Source of the DNA: Combretum micranthum
Lineage: Eukaryota > Streptophyta > Magnoliopsida > Myrtales > Combretaceae
NCBI GenBank assembly: GCA_024138025.1
Contig: JAMXBD010000209.1
Coordinates: forward strand, 1,240,001 to 1,304,000
Direction: 5' to 3'
DNA: 64,000 bases
The first letter of the stretch is position 1. Each line of letters begins with the position of its first letter. Positions 48,501 through 61,417 of the stretch are shown here, piece by piece. Made by a program: the position numbers and the translations under genes. The notes beneath the pieces were generated by a model, which saw nothing but the letters and a program-made list of their open reading frames with translations, made no database searches and had not been told where the DNA came from.

Positions 48501-50094
48501 TTTAAAATTATTTTCCTCCTAATCCAAACTTTCCTTGGCTCCTTTGCGGCAAGTATGCCTTAGTTTATGGCATGTGGGGGGTGGGCCGGTGGGGCTGGCG
48601 TTGATGTCGTAAACGTATTGAGCGGCCTTCTGTGAGAACCAGCTTTTAAGATTTAATATCGTAGGAATTACACTCCAAATTCTGATATTTTATATATTAA
48701 GGAGGCGATGTTAGTACACAATATGCTTACATTGAACCCAACATTATAAAAAACTAACACATTGAAGGTCAATATACATTATGTATAAAAGTACTTAAGT
48801 TTGCACGATATATAAAAATGTGTTAATATTGGCCTTTTGCATTTATTAGTTTATTTTTAATGTCGTGGGCAACGTTCCCTTTTCATATTTCAGCTACAAC
48901 AAGACCACTTCCTTCTAAATTCTCGACCTCTCCAAGTTCAATATCTATAAAAGAAAAATATTATCATTGTTTAGCAATGGATATAGATGAACATCTTCTC
49001 GTTAATGAAAGGATAGGCAATATGCGTTAAATGCCAATCATCGACCACCACTACCCAACTGCCCTAAGTCATGAAGATCTCAACTTTATCTCATCTTGAT
49101 ATGTGGGCTTAGTATATGAACTTCTTCATTGCATAGAAAATTTTGCTTGCTTCATGACTATGATTTATATATAATACGAGGACACTCCAAGACATAGTAC
49201 CCCTCTACTACTTTTATAGATGGAGAATGCTACTACATACCTTGGTCTTGTATGCATTTTTACTCTGATACAATACAACCAAAGAAGTAGAATGGATAAA
49301 AACCGAAAGTTTAAATACTTAAAAAATCTTCGCCAATATATCCAAATGTGTTTGAAGAATTAGCATCGACAAATAAATGTGATTATCTTATAACTTACCC
49401 ACTAATGAAAACCGCTAATCCAATATAAGGGAAGTAGAGGAAGGATAGAGACCACCAAGCATCATGAACAAGCTAGGCGCAAGCAGCAAGCCCAGCCCCT
49501 ACCTACAAGCACAATCCACCATAAGATCAGAGTGTTGGCAAGTAAATGAATAGTTTGATTGTTGCACAACAACAATTTTATAACCTATTGATTCAAAGAT
49601 AGATATTATGCAACAATATCTCTCTTCTTCAATTGTGGTCATGGAAGGAAAATGCATGGTATTTGTTTCAGTATTATCCAACTTCATCTCCACCATTGGA
49701 AAATTAAGCTTGGTTCTCTATCTTTTAATTTTTTTTCTTTTTATGGGATTGATATGTAATCTTTATTTATATTTCAAGATGAGAAATTGAAATTACATAT
49801 ATATATATATATACATATATATTTATAACAAGCTAAAAGATGCATGCAGAACATAAAAAAAAAAAAAAAGAAAAAGTTGCAAATTTCTAAAAATAGTAAC
49901 TCCTATTTGGGAATTTTATGGTAATACCAATGAGTCTATATAGCCAATTATCTAATTATTAAAATAAATATAATAATTATCTAATAATTATTTTAATAGA
50001 GATTATAGTCGACATGAATTTAAGCCATTGAAATAATTGATGAAACCATTTCCTATTAAAATCAATAATAGTACTATAGAATTTTCCTTCTATT
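45502..50094. other. Gene-free spacer (unit 3)
   Basis: The content is the same as 3402-7752, with the 98-codon frame broken. Near 46770-46866 unit 3 carries about 100 bases (including GTGGTCCACCTCCACTCCAC) that are missing from units 1 and 2, where a short GGATCG sequence stands instead. A TA microsatellite lies near 49797-49822. Confidence 0.5.
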
Positions 50095-52020
50095 TGCATG
50101 TACCTATGATGCCCTATTAAAGCATATGGTTACTCAGTTATAACATGCAAAATAAATATATGCCCACAACATGAGAGTCAACACATAGAAATACCTAGAT
50201 CTCATATATGAAAAGTATAAAAGTTTTAAGAGACAACTAATTACTTAAATATGTGATGACATGGGGACGAGTGAGGTCCAATATGTGCCTTAATTCAAAT
50301 TGCCTTAGGTGGGTTAGAACTTATTGACTTGGCTATGCAGGTCATAACTTGTCATAACCGTCAGATGACTTAATAAGTTATCGAGTGTCATGGATAGGTC
50401 AGTAGTCTCGACCCACAAACTTGGCAGGTCAACTGAGCTGACTCCTAAAAAAATGAAAACAAAAGAAAAGTAAAAGAAATTAAATAAAAGCAAATAAAAA
50501 AAGTTTAAACAATTTTCGTATAGTGATAATATATTACTATTCACAACATTAAATGCATTATTATTAACAACATAAATAATAAATGCGGTTAAAACAAATG
50601 TCTATTTTGATTTTTATAAACTTCCAAGCAATGTAACTTTGTATTTCTTAATAATGTAGGACTTTTTCATCTTTATGGAAGCTATTTGTGTCTTGAGTGT
50701 TTTATAATCTACCATTGTTAACTATACAAATAGAAGTGGATGTGCATTGCTTGTATATAAATGAATGCACACATCTTAGATAATTCTTTTGACAAATGGG
50801 CTCAAGACTATTGTTCTTAAACCTAATTTTATTATAAATTAAAAATTTGTCTTTATAAATTTTAAATTTATTTTGTTTTATCTTGATTTTAAAATTTTAT
50901 TTTTTAAAAACATTTAAAATTATCTTTTAAAAATAATCGGGTGGTTCGTTAGGCCATAAACTCGGATGGCTTAGAACTAGCCTAACTTCCCTTAGGCTGG
51001 CTGGTTTTAAGCCATACCTGACTAAACTCATTACTCGATAGATCTGGACCAGTTTAGTTTCGAACGCATATATAGGTATGATACTTTTACCATTCCTATA
51101 TAATTTATTTATTTTTTTCAAATCAATACATATTGTTTGAAAAAAAAATGCATGTGCCAATATAAACACCATTTTTTTGAAAGAAAACAATTTAAAACTA
51201 TTTCTATGTGTTCTTAATTAAATTGCATATCAATATTGACTTTCTTCAGCGTTACATTGGTCATCGATTATAATTCTCATTTTTTACAATCTTTAATTTG
51301 GTAATTGGTTTGATAACAACTGATAAATATATAATTATATACAGAAATCATGATATAATTTTTTTTAATATGGAATAATTATTCTCTTGGACACATCATT
51401 TTTTAAGTCATTACTAATCCAACAATAATTGTGGCTTTTGTTTGAAGATACAGCTATACTCCATTTGTTTTACGACCTGACTTGTATTTTTCTATCCAGC
51501 ATGGACATGGCTAGGCCAATTGCCAGGAGCACGAGAGGCCAAAGCCCCAAGAAGAGGTCGGCCAAGTGGTCATTCGACTGCTGCAGCGATGGAAAACCCT
51601 AGAAGTAGCTTTCGAGAAATAGGACAGTGGTACGTCCATTATCCATACGATGATTATGGCGTTGGAGAAAGACAACAGTCTCGTACATAATCTAAACAAT
51701 GCACCGCAATATCCAGGAGTATTGTGCCAATTAGGTCGATAAACAAGTTCATTGTGTGAAAAAAAAAACTAAATAAATAAATGGTTAAATTTTGCCCTTT
51801 AATTTCTTTTGTTTTATTTTTCCTTTTTCTCTCTTTAAATTTGAGATTTGCCTTTTTAATTTTAGTACATAAGTTATTTACCTTTTTGTTACTCTTTGTA
51901 GAGGACCTATTTCGTACAAGTATGACCATGATTCAATAACAAGTCATATGTGCATGAAGCATTGAAGTTCAAAGAGTTATATATAGTTATGGTTACATCT
52001 TGTCCATTAATCATAAAATT
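50095..52020 (+). repeat. Module M1 with exon relic (unit 3)
   Basis: This is the unit-3 copy of M1. The exon-like block at about 51425-51740 has lost bases near 51571 relative to the other two copies and has an in-frame stop from a C-to-T change near 51620, so the 105-codon frame seen in units 1 and 2 is broken here. It is therefore unlikely to be a conserved coding sequence in that frame. Confidence 0.5.
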
Positions 52021-52190
52021 ATTCAACATATATCGTCAATGCCTATCTATCTATAGTCATATAATAGTAGAAAAGAAGATCTAAAATCTATATATGGATA
52101 CTTTTTTATCTCATTTACAATTGAAGAAACTTTAGTAGAATAAGCTAATAAAAGGAGTAATCCTTGGGGCTTAAAAACTATGAATCTAAT

Positions 52191-52568
52191 ATGGTAAATT
52201 ACATAGAAGATATCAATGTTTTGGGATAAACTCATTTACAGTATTAACGTTTTGAGTGATTAAAAAAATGAATAAATATTTCATAAAGTAAATAAAATGA
52301 AGTAGCAAAATTTTGCAAAGTTCATCTAAAGTATCAACATTTGGATTAATTTTTACTTAAGTTTTCTTAATTTTCATTAATGGTAAATATTTAATATCTT
52401 ATTTAACTTATTTTAGAAAATATTGATACTTCTTTTTAACTACTTGAAACGTTGATATCTTAAATGAATTTATCTCTAAATGTTTATTACTTATTTTATC
52501 TACTTAAAACGTTAATACCCTAAGTAAACTTGTCTTCAAATGTTGATACCTTTTAATATAATTTATCT
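52191..52568. mobile_element. Foldback element with single internal repeat (unit 3)
   Basis: This is the same element as 9868-10364 with only one copy of the 135-bp segment (52240-52376) and more substitutions than the unit 1 and 2 copies share. It is probably closest to the ancestral, unexpanded form. Confidence 0.6.
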
Positions 52569-52817
52569 AATCTATATATTGATGCTTCTTCTCCTAATTT
52601 GCAATTGAAGAAGCTTTTGTAGAATGCCGTTGTCTATTAAACCTAGCTCTAGAAGATTAAAAGCCAATCAAAGACAGGACACTTGGGATTAAAGAGCAAT
52701 GAATGTATATATAGATGTTCTTCGATTGAAACTTCTCATTTTCAATCGAAGAAAATTTAATAGGAATATAAGATGTCACTTTCTTGCCAAATCTTGCTCT
52801 AGAAGATTAAAAGTTGA

Positions 52818-52948
52818 AGAAATTCTATGGTCTCATTAGTATAATCATGATCGACTTACAAAAATAATTAATATTCCAGTTATTGTATTTATTTTAACGG
52901 TTAGATGATTGACTGAACAATTTTGCCAATAGGACCGTAGGAGCTCCC
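52818..52948. mobile_element. Small MITE-like element (unit 3)
   Basis: The left end contains GAAATTCTATGGTCTCATT and the right end CCAATAGGACCGTAGGAG, which are imperfect inverted copies. It occupies the same place as 10604-10714 but has a different interior. Confidence 0.4.
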
Positions 52949-53179
52949 TTAAAAATTGATCAAACAAAGAACAATTAAAATATAGGTTATTCTATCTACC
53001 TTTGAAATCTTCATTGCACTTAATTTCTATAAGCGTTAGAATAATTAGATGATGAATTTTAGTGGTCTAATCTAAATTTTATCTAAAATTATCCCGTAAA
53101 GAAAGCAATGTCAATTTTGGGCAAAGAGTCAATAATTCACAAAAAGATTGATTTTCAAACCTTGAACATAGCATAGGCA

Positions 53180-54190
53180 TTCAACACATTTGTTTGAATG
53201 AAAAAAAATTTAAATGAAAATTGTTTCTATATAATCTTAATTAATATAAATATCAAGATTGATCTCGTTTTTATTGCTTCCATCACTTATAGGTTATCAA
53301 TGTCACATTTTATGCCCTTTAACTTTTAGTTACTACACGTTAGTCCAATTGATTTAATTACAACCATTAATTATATATAATAAATCATAATATAACTTTC
53401 TTTTTTTAAATATGGAAATTATCTTGGATCCATCACCTTTTGAGTCCTTACTTTTCCACAATAATTGTGGATTCTACTTGAGGATACAGCTATTCTCCTT
53501 TTGCTTCATGCCCTGACTTACTGACTTGTATTTTTCTAGCCAGCATGGACATGCTTACAGCTTACGCCAATTGGCCTGAGCACAAGAGGCCAAAGCCCCA
53601 AGAAATGGTCCATCTGGTGGTCACATTTTCCGACTGATGCAGCTATACAGAATACCCTAGAAGTAGCTTTCAAGAAAGAGGACAATGGCACTTCCCTCCG
53701 ATGATTTTGCCGTTGGAGGAAGACAACGTTCTTGTTGAGAATCCCAACTATTCTTCGGAGAATCCAGGAGTATCTCCACATTAATTTTCTTAAGTTGTCG
53801 ATTAGGTTGATGTACAAGTTTATTGTATAAAAAAAAAAAAAACACAAAAATGGTCAAGTTTTGCTCTTTCTTTTATTTTCATTTTTTATCTTTTTCTTTT
53901 TTAAAATTGAGATTTATCTTCTAACTTCAGTATTGAAGGCTTTGAGTTGATTCAGTAACAAATCACATATGCATAAGCTTAAAGAGTTGCGTACGTTAAA
54001 TCACTGATACATCTTATCCATTGGTCATAAAAATTACTCAACATATACTATCAAGGCTCATGCTGTGCCTCAATCATCGGAATTGATAAAAAAATGAGAT
54101 CTAAAATCTATACATAGAATGAAATTGTGCTATCAATCTTGCTCTAAGGATTAAAAGCCACTTAGGGTTTAAAAACATTCAATTTATATA
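53180..54190 (+). repeat. Right-edge module copy with exon relic
   Basis: This copy follows the break of collinearity at about 53166. It aligns first with the later part of M2/M1, then with the exon-like block, then with the M1 downstream sequence (9425-9720). After a splice-acceptor-like TTTTTCTAGCCAG, a 30-codon frame opens at ATG 53545 and stops at 53635-53637. It includes ANWPEHKRPKPQEMVHLVV, a plausible protein segment that is frameshifted in M1. After the stop a second frame continues for over 40 codons (with EYPRSSFQERGQW). This looks like a decayed exon of an unrecognised gene. Confidence 0.45.
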
Positions 54191-54199
54191 TAAATCCTC

Positions 54200-57100
54200 C
54201 TCGTTTAAAATCTAAAAACATATATATTATTCAATATTTAAGTGTTTGAGTACTCAATTTGAAAAATAAATACGTAAGTGCACATAAAACAAGTACAATA
54301 TGATGTATTTGCAATTTACCATGCATAAAATTATAAAATAATAATTTTTTATTGTGTAATTCATTTCGTATTACTTGTAACTTTTTGTATTGCTATCTTT
54401 TATGATATATTCTGTTAATAATAAAACTAAAATAAATTTTAGGAGAATTTGTAAATTACAGTGCTTGTCTAAAGTGTGAGATTACACCATCTATCTAGCA
54501 TCAATCCCCATATACTCTTTCACTCTATATTTCAGCTTTTATTCTTTAGTATTCTGGTGTCTAGTCTCCACTCACTGAAACAATTATATTAGAAATCCCT
54601 TAATTATGGTGCCTATGATTTCATTAAAATTTTCTAAAGTGGACTTGTTCATTATTGGGAAAATTATTTAACGTGTACTACACATCACGTGTATGTATAT
54701 GTGGTGTATAACTGCCACTTACATTTTAAGATATGAATAGAGTAATAAGCAGTTTTTAAAATAACTACTATCTTATGGTCATGTATTAAAATATTATTAG
54801 TAATCACACACCATATGTATATTATACATGGCATATAAAACCCATCAAATCAATAATACTTTGACAAAATATAACTGATCAGTTTTTTTCTTATGAAATT
54901 TACACAAATATTTAATATAGTTAGGATTTTGGGTTATTTTGGCTATGTGTTTCGTGCTTGTAAAGTAACAATACCCGAATGATAAATGTTTCTTCTTCTG
55001 AAAAAACAACAACCTAACTTAGAAAGTTTCGACTTTAGGAAATTCTAATCCATGTACTAATAAGTTTTAGCCTTCCCATATGAGAACCCTTATGAAGTAA
55101 TGGCCTTGCTTGTCCGCAGGAATCTAATCCAATTTATGCATGGTTGCTCATGAAAATGACCATACCGAGCACAAAAATAATCACGGTATTTCGTGTTTGT
55201 CGAAATTTTAAGGTTTTCACTAGGAGTATAACAAATACATCTATCATCAAAATATCGAGGCTACTATGTAGCCATTTCTGAGAAAACAGCCACTTCAAAA
55301 TTGATGATAGGTGAAAAGAGAAGAAGGAAGCCATTTTGAATCTGCCAACCAAAATAGAGAAGTTGGAAACGACTAGATTGTAAATCATTAGCTCACACCT
55401 CAGTCTTGATAAACGTAAATACATGCATGTAGAGAATGGATCATAAGAACTAAGTGTTTACAGAGTTTGAACATCAATGGTTATGCTTGATTGCATTAAT
55501 TATCACTAGTCAATAAGTCATCCTCTAAATTGATCATTCCATAGGCTCCTGAAACCATAAAGTTTTCCTATGTAAATAAACCCATGGATTGGTTGGTTAA
55601 CAATCCTAATCCTCAACCTGGATATCAAATCTCTCTAAGTCATTTATGTTTGTGGACTTGATTTCTTAAACCCTATCGCTAGTTTAAGGAGTCAAGTTTG
55701 TTATTTAGCTTAAGGTCTAAAAATCTAATAAATTCATTTTATAGTCTATTTAGTCCATCTTATTCAGTTATTTTGACATCCTATTTTTGTTATTTTTCAA
55801 AGAGATTATATGTTAAGAAATAGATACAGATGAAAAACAGAAATCTTCACTCATAAACAGATCAAATAAATCAGATATAGATTGAATACAAATAAGATAC
55901 AGATAAGAATCGGACAATCCAAATAACTTCCTCTATACTGGTAAATGTTATCTCTATAAATACTCAAGACCAAGAACAAATTTAAAATAATGTTTGATTA
56001 TCTCAAATGTTCTCACTAATTATAGTGGACACATCAAAAGTGAAAATACTCTATAGTTTGCTAATTTTTCTAACTTGTTTAAATGCTTGATCATGCATAT
56101 AATGCCAGGAAACCTATGCATTCTTGTGCCTAAAGCAAGTATTAAAATATACTTTTATGGAGTATCAATCACTTGAAGTTACAGAAATGAAGAGCCCTTG
56201 AAGCATGCCAAATGATGCTAATGGGTTCAGAGTTTACAGATTACCCACCCTAAGCCGCCAGATGGTCCCACAAGAGAGATTCCTAGGTCCATCATAGATT
56301 TGGAGTATGATCACTACCCTTGAATTGTTAAGGTTGCTTATGTTTATGTGTTTTTATTTTTATTTTTTTCCTTTTCGTTATTTTTTATTTTTATTTTTGT
56401 TTTTCTCTTTCTTTTTCTAGTATTTTGATCCGGTGTAACGCTGCCATGGTCCCTACCCACCCCGCAAATTACCTAAAAGGCTAATAAAAGTATTGTCTTA
56501 TTATCAAGTGATTTATCGATCATTTTAAATAGGACATCTTTTGACTCAATAATGGTAATTAATTTATCTTTATCTTCACTCTGTTGGTACACACGCGCGT
56601 ATCCTAGATAATGCCAGTGCCGGTTTCAGGCCGCCTCCAGGTTTATGGGCTAGTTCATCGCCTATTATACCGCCTAAACTTTTTTTTCAATAAATATATT
56701 ATTAATAAAATTGTAATAATATATAAAATAAAAAATTAATAAATAAAAATAAAATTTAAAAATTTAAAAATTAATTAGTCTATACACAGGCACATATACT
56801 TTTTGTTGTAAACTTAGCAATATAAAACTATAAAAAACACTAGACACACAAAAAAAAAAAAAATCACAAAGATAAAAAGAAGTCCCATGGTGTGAATATA
56901 CAAGATTTTCATCAATTGGTTAAAGGTCTATATAAATCAATCAAGCTAACTTTTCAGTATATTTATTATTTTTATTATTAATAATAGTATATTAAAAATC
57001 ATAAATAGTAATAAATTTTCATCATTCACATGAAAAACAATTTAAATATTATTTTTATTTATATTTTTTATTTACTTTTTTTCCGTTTTCCTCTTTTTTT

Positions 57101-57308
57101 TCCCTTAATATTGTGATGACCTGGTCGAATCTAATAATATGTCGGGTTATTGGATGGATCATGACTTGTACGATTGGGTGGGATTATAGGTCATGCTCAG
57201 TGGTACTGGATCATGTCAAATCGTAGGTTGGACCCGCTCTATGCCCATATCTATTATGTACAAATAAATGCAATTGAATTTTAGTTAATTTTTATTTGGG
57301 AAACTTAC
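54200..57308. other. Gene-free single-copy region
   Basis: No homology to the 21-kb unit and no supported gene. Small relics: a reversed fragment of the Tourist-like family at about 55795-55930 (ends GGACAATCCAAATAA), a short GC-richer patch at about 56590-56685 with GGCCGCCTCC and TATACCGCCTAAAC, and a patch at 57115-57250 related to the GAGTCATGAC-type phrases of the spacer. The minus-strand 96-codon frame at 55134-55424 is hydrophobic and unrecognised, and is probably chance. Confidence 0.5.
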
Positions 57309-57742
57309 AAAAATATGACTCGTGTTTTGGTACTTTTATAAACAAGTGATACAAGTTTCAATTTTTGACAAATATATTACCTGCGTTTTGATATTTTAAC
57401 AAATAAGTAACTTAGGTTTTATTTTTTTACAAATGTATAGCTTGTGTTTAGTACTTTTATAAAAAAAATGATATGTGTTTTATTTTTGATAAATAAATTA
57501 CATGTATTTTTTTTTACTTTGTCTTAATGATAGATAAGAGACATGTAAACATGTACAAGTAATATATTATCAAAAAACAAAATTCTTGTCACTTTTTTTT
57601 TCATAAAAGTAGAAATGAATTTGTCAAAAATAAAACCTAGGTTACTTGTTTGTTAAAATATTAAAACACAAATCATATATTTGTTAAAAATCAAAACTCA
57701 TATTACTTATTAGTAAAAGTGCCAAAATACAGATTATATATT
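57309..57742. mobile_element. Palindromic foldback element
   Basis: The left arm, from AAAATATGACTCGTGTTTTGG (57310 on), is matched along about 200 bases by the reverse complement of the right arm, ending at 57742. Shared motifs include AACAAATAAGTAAC and TAGGTTTTATTTTT. The loop lies near 57530-57545. There is no coding capacity. Transcription would give a long hairpin RNA. Transposon family unknown. Confidence 0.7.
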
Positions 57743-60354
57743 TTATATTTTTTTTCTTTTTCTTTTGAGTTAAATATGAAAAAAAAACTAAAATGGTCCT
57801 TAAAAATTTGAAGGACCTTTTCATTTGTTAAAAATGAGGGTTTTCACGGCACTTGTAAAACATACCTATCAAGATAAATAATATTTGTAATAATAGAATA
57901 TGTATTTTATGCAATAGAGAAGTGGATTAAAACCGAACATTTTCTTTAATAAATATGTTAAACAAGTGTTGGGAAACTTTTAAAGGAGTAAATCAATAAT
58001 ATGAATGCAGGTAATTAGTCTTTTGATGGTTGTGGGCGGTATATGTGTCTTATCATACAAAAAGGTCCTAAAAAAGCTATTTGCGTTCGGATACTTTGCT
58101 TGCCATCGCGGCTTTTATTTTCGCCATTTGGCATGGGATGGCATTTTACTTTTTAGGCACAAGCGCCTTTTTCTATTCATTTCATAAGTCACTCCGACCC
58201 AAAGATCTACGCTTTTTCCTCTTTAGCGGATAGACACGCACGGTACAAGTATAAATTTATGAGATAAATTAATGTTCGATGGTAAATCTTAGCATGCTTT
58301 CCTTTAACTAGATAAAATGTGGCTGGAATGGTATAAGAATGCCCTAACAACAAATTGGACGTTTGATAAAAAAAATAAATTTATTAAGAGTGTAAATGAG
58401 ACCTTTTAAGTTATTCGAATTTAGCATGAGTTTTACTTGAATAGTATATTTTGAATTTTATAAGACCCTACTTGATAAGCCATGAGTCTTAAAGTTTAAA
58501 AGTTAGTTATATTAAATATCATTTTATTTTAATGATAATAGTAGATGAAATGACTTTAATTGTAGTTATGTTGAACGGACTTATGCGTTACCACTTTGAT
58601 TCAACTTAATTTTAAAATTGTTCATACAATCAAGTTCGAAGATTACCTTCTTTGTAATACTGTTATTTCAATTTGACTCATTTGCAGTCTCAATCCAAAT
58701 GATTATTATTTCATTTGGTTGATTAGAATAATAATTTATTAATTTTATTGAGAATGATTTGAAAAAAAAAATGTCCACATAAATGAAAAAGATACTACGA
58801 TGATTATCAATGTATCATGACTGTAATTATATGTTTGTACATCTAAAATTACAATCATATAACTGCAACATTTTTGCTATAATTATGTGAGTATACTTAT
58901 ACCATTATGATGATATAATTACTATAACAAAATTATAATTACTTGGTTATACCTGTGGAAAGATAATTATGCAACTAAAACTATTGCGACATGATGAGCT
59001 TAATCGCTTGATTCAATTATATACTTGTAGCATTATGATAATCGATAACAATCAATTGAGGAAACAAAATTTTGGTATTGATATATAATATTGATGGGGC
59101 TATATTGGAAAAAAGAATTGCTCTTTACGAGGTGTATAATGCTATTTAAGGTTCAGGAAGGAATCATCATTCAGTATAATGAAAAATAGCGTTCTTTTTT
59201 TCTTTTGGCCGAAGAAAAATAGAGATTCATGATGAAACAACTTTCATTTGAAATACATGTAAATTTGGTAATAATTATTTCATAACAATAAAGGAAATAT
59301 AGCTATTAAATTCTCCTAAGCGAATACATTATAAGGGACTGCGAGTATACAAATCAAGATGTTATCCATTTTCATTCTCTCAATTTCTATCAATTTTTCC
59401 ACTTAGAGTATGGCATATAATAGTCGAGATTATAAGGAAGAAAATGATTTCCCAAGAAAAATTAAAAAAAAATCAATTATTAATTTGAAAATTGATAAAA
59501 CTTAAGAGAATTCATTTTCTATCAAGATACCCCATTATCGATTCCCAATTTAGGTAAAAAAAAAAAAAATATTGTTGTATGCCAAAAAATTATGAGTTGT
59601 AGCTCTAATCACCTTACCAAGACATATAATCATGTAACATAACAAAAATTGTACATTCTTTCATAAAGGGTCAAAATATAACATTAAAAACATATCAAAT
59701 TTACTATATGAACTTTACTCAATTATTCATTTTAATATGTGAATATTTAGATGTTTATTTATTATTTAATTAAACTATCTCGTGACCATTTGTACTACCA
59801 CTACTAACTTTATTTAGTTGTTTGCTGGCATAAAAACATGAAATAATCAACTTAAAATCCAAAATAATACTAAAAATCATTCAAATAAAAAGGAGTAATC
59901 TTATTTGCAACCTTAGTTGAGTGGAGAAAATTGCATGAAACAAAACAACTCTAGTAGGAGTGAAAGGAGAAAAATGAAAATCAATGTAGTTTGTGAAGAA
60001 AGAGAAGAACTCACAAGAGATAAAGAGAGAGGGAGAGATGTGGGCTTGATAAAACCTTAGTTTTATTATCTCTTCTCTTCTCAATAAAACACTAACCATA
60101 TCGAAACCTTATTCCATGTGATCTCAACCCCAAGTAAATACATAATAAAACCTTAACCATTATCAAAACCTTAACCAAAGTCATTTTTGCTATAGTGAAA
60201 CTCTATAGTGAAATCTTAACCCTAGGCGAGTCTACAATTGCATAAGATAAGTTTGTTGTCATTGTTTGATTAAAAATTTATAGAAGCCTTGGGCTTGTTA
60301 GATGACTTCCATCACATGATTAAGGATTTAATAATGATTAATGTTTATAAATTA
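57743..60354. other. Gene-free single-copy region with GC-richer island
   Basis: Mostly AT-rich. An island at about 58020-58245 is less AT-rich than its surroundings. One frame in it (58072-58230) is open for 53 codons without a starting ATG and would read as a hydrophobic peptide (LAIAAFIFAIWHGMAFYF inside). A second frame has a 60-codon ORF from ATG 58005. Neither is recognised. The rest, including ORF 59881-60099 on the minus strand, shows nothing supportable. Confidence 0.4.
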
Positions 60355-61417
60355 GAGATAATGTTTCAAACACGACCTCAAATTTACCTAAATCTTTAAT
60401 TAGCTACTTAAACTTATATTAAGTCAATTTACTACCCATAGCTATTTTTCATGGTAAAAAGCATTGTCTGTCATAACTCCATTCCCTCCATAAGCACAAT
60501 TGACATGTAAAGCCAATAGTTGCTTGCTACGTGTCCTAGGCCCACCTAAATGACATGCCACATGTATTAATGGAACAAAATATCATTTATGATGGGAAAA
60601 AATGAAACTTAATTTAGGTGTATACTTCTAATAATGAAGACAGAAGATTACTTTTAACTTTAAAAAAGGGAGAGAGAAAGGGTCGATTGCAACCTTATAT
60701 TTGAAAAGTGAAAAAGGAAAATTTGATTGTATACACCGTAAAACTTGAGACATTTCTTCCTAGCGATGAACCAAGTATGACAACAAATTTTAAAACTTTA
60801 CCATCCTCGACAACCTGAAGAATTAACACAAAAACGATCACTTCTCCACATGCCTAACAAACTAACAATGAGGGAATCATGATTATGCCAACTCCAACAA
60901 ATTATTCCCATTATATTTGAAAAAAGAAACATAAATGCAATAAAGTGTAACCAACAAATGAGCATGTTACGCTATAGCCAGGGTTGTGGATTACTTTATC
61001 TTCTTTACCATTATGGTCTTACCAAACACTTCTTCTTCCTTAGCAGGCTTTGTTGATTAGTGTTTCACTGTTCATATTTCAAAACTTGTCGATAAGGGTT
61101 TGGCTATTGCCTTCATCTCACTTCCATCGCTTCCACTTCACCAAGTCGTAGAGTGTAATCTAACTTTTTAGGGTTTTATGTTCTTACACTACAATTTTGT
61201 CTTTCCTTCAACTTAATTATGGCTAAGTTAATTTTTTTTTTTAATTTACAAATGAAAAATCCACATGGCATGTCATTTAACGAAAGTAGGAGAGTTATGA
61301 CAAGCGGGACTTTTTTACCACGAAAAGTCAACCTAGGTAGTAAATTGACTGAATATATGTTTGGGTAGCTAATTGAAGATTGAGGTAAAATTGAGGTAAT
61401 ATTTGTGACTTTAGCCC
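60355..61417. mobile_element. Mutator-like non-autonomous element (MULE) with 9-bp target duplication
   Basis: A 1063-base element flanked by perfect TATAAATTA copies at 60346-60354 and 61418-61426. The left end runs GAGATAATGTTTCAAACACG..ACCTCAAATTTACC. The reverse complement of the right end runs GGGCTAAAGTCACAAATATTACC..TCAATTTTACC. The arms continue through AATTAGCTAC, TCAATTTACTACC and CATGGTAAAAA / CGTGGTAAAAA for about 130 bases and in weaker form further in. A 9-bp duplication and long terminal inverted repeats fit Mutator. The interior has no transposase; a captured gene piece cannot be excluded. The ORF at 61176-61523 lies mainly in the right arm. Confidence 0.8.

Larger units (their letters stand above)
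42087..54200. repeat. Tandem segmental duplication, unit 3 (partial)
   Basis: Unit 3 is collinear with units 1 and 2 up to about 53166, which corresponds to 10976 in unit 1. Divergence rises after about 52.1 kb. It then skips the copia and gypsy remnants and passes into a module copy of the M1/M2 family that fades out near 54.2 kb. No DUF247 gene follows. This is the visible right-hand end of the array. Confidence 0.9.

Noticed and set aside
55134..55424. 96-codon hydrophobic minus-strand ORF
   Set aside because: AT-driven composition, no family recognised, no second copy or gene context.
58005..58187. Possible plastid photosystem-gene insert
   Set aside because: The aromatic/histidine pattern suggested a photosystem protein at first, but the residues do not follow any one I can recall in order.
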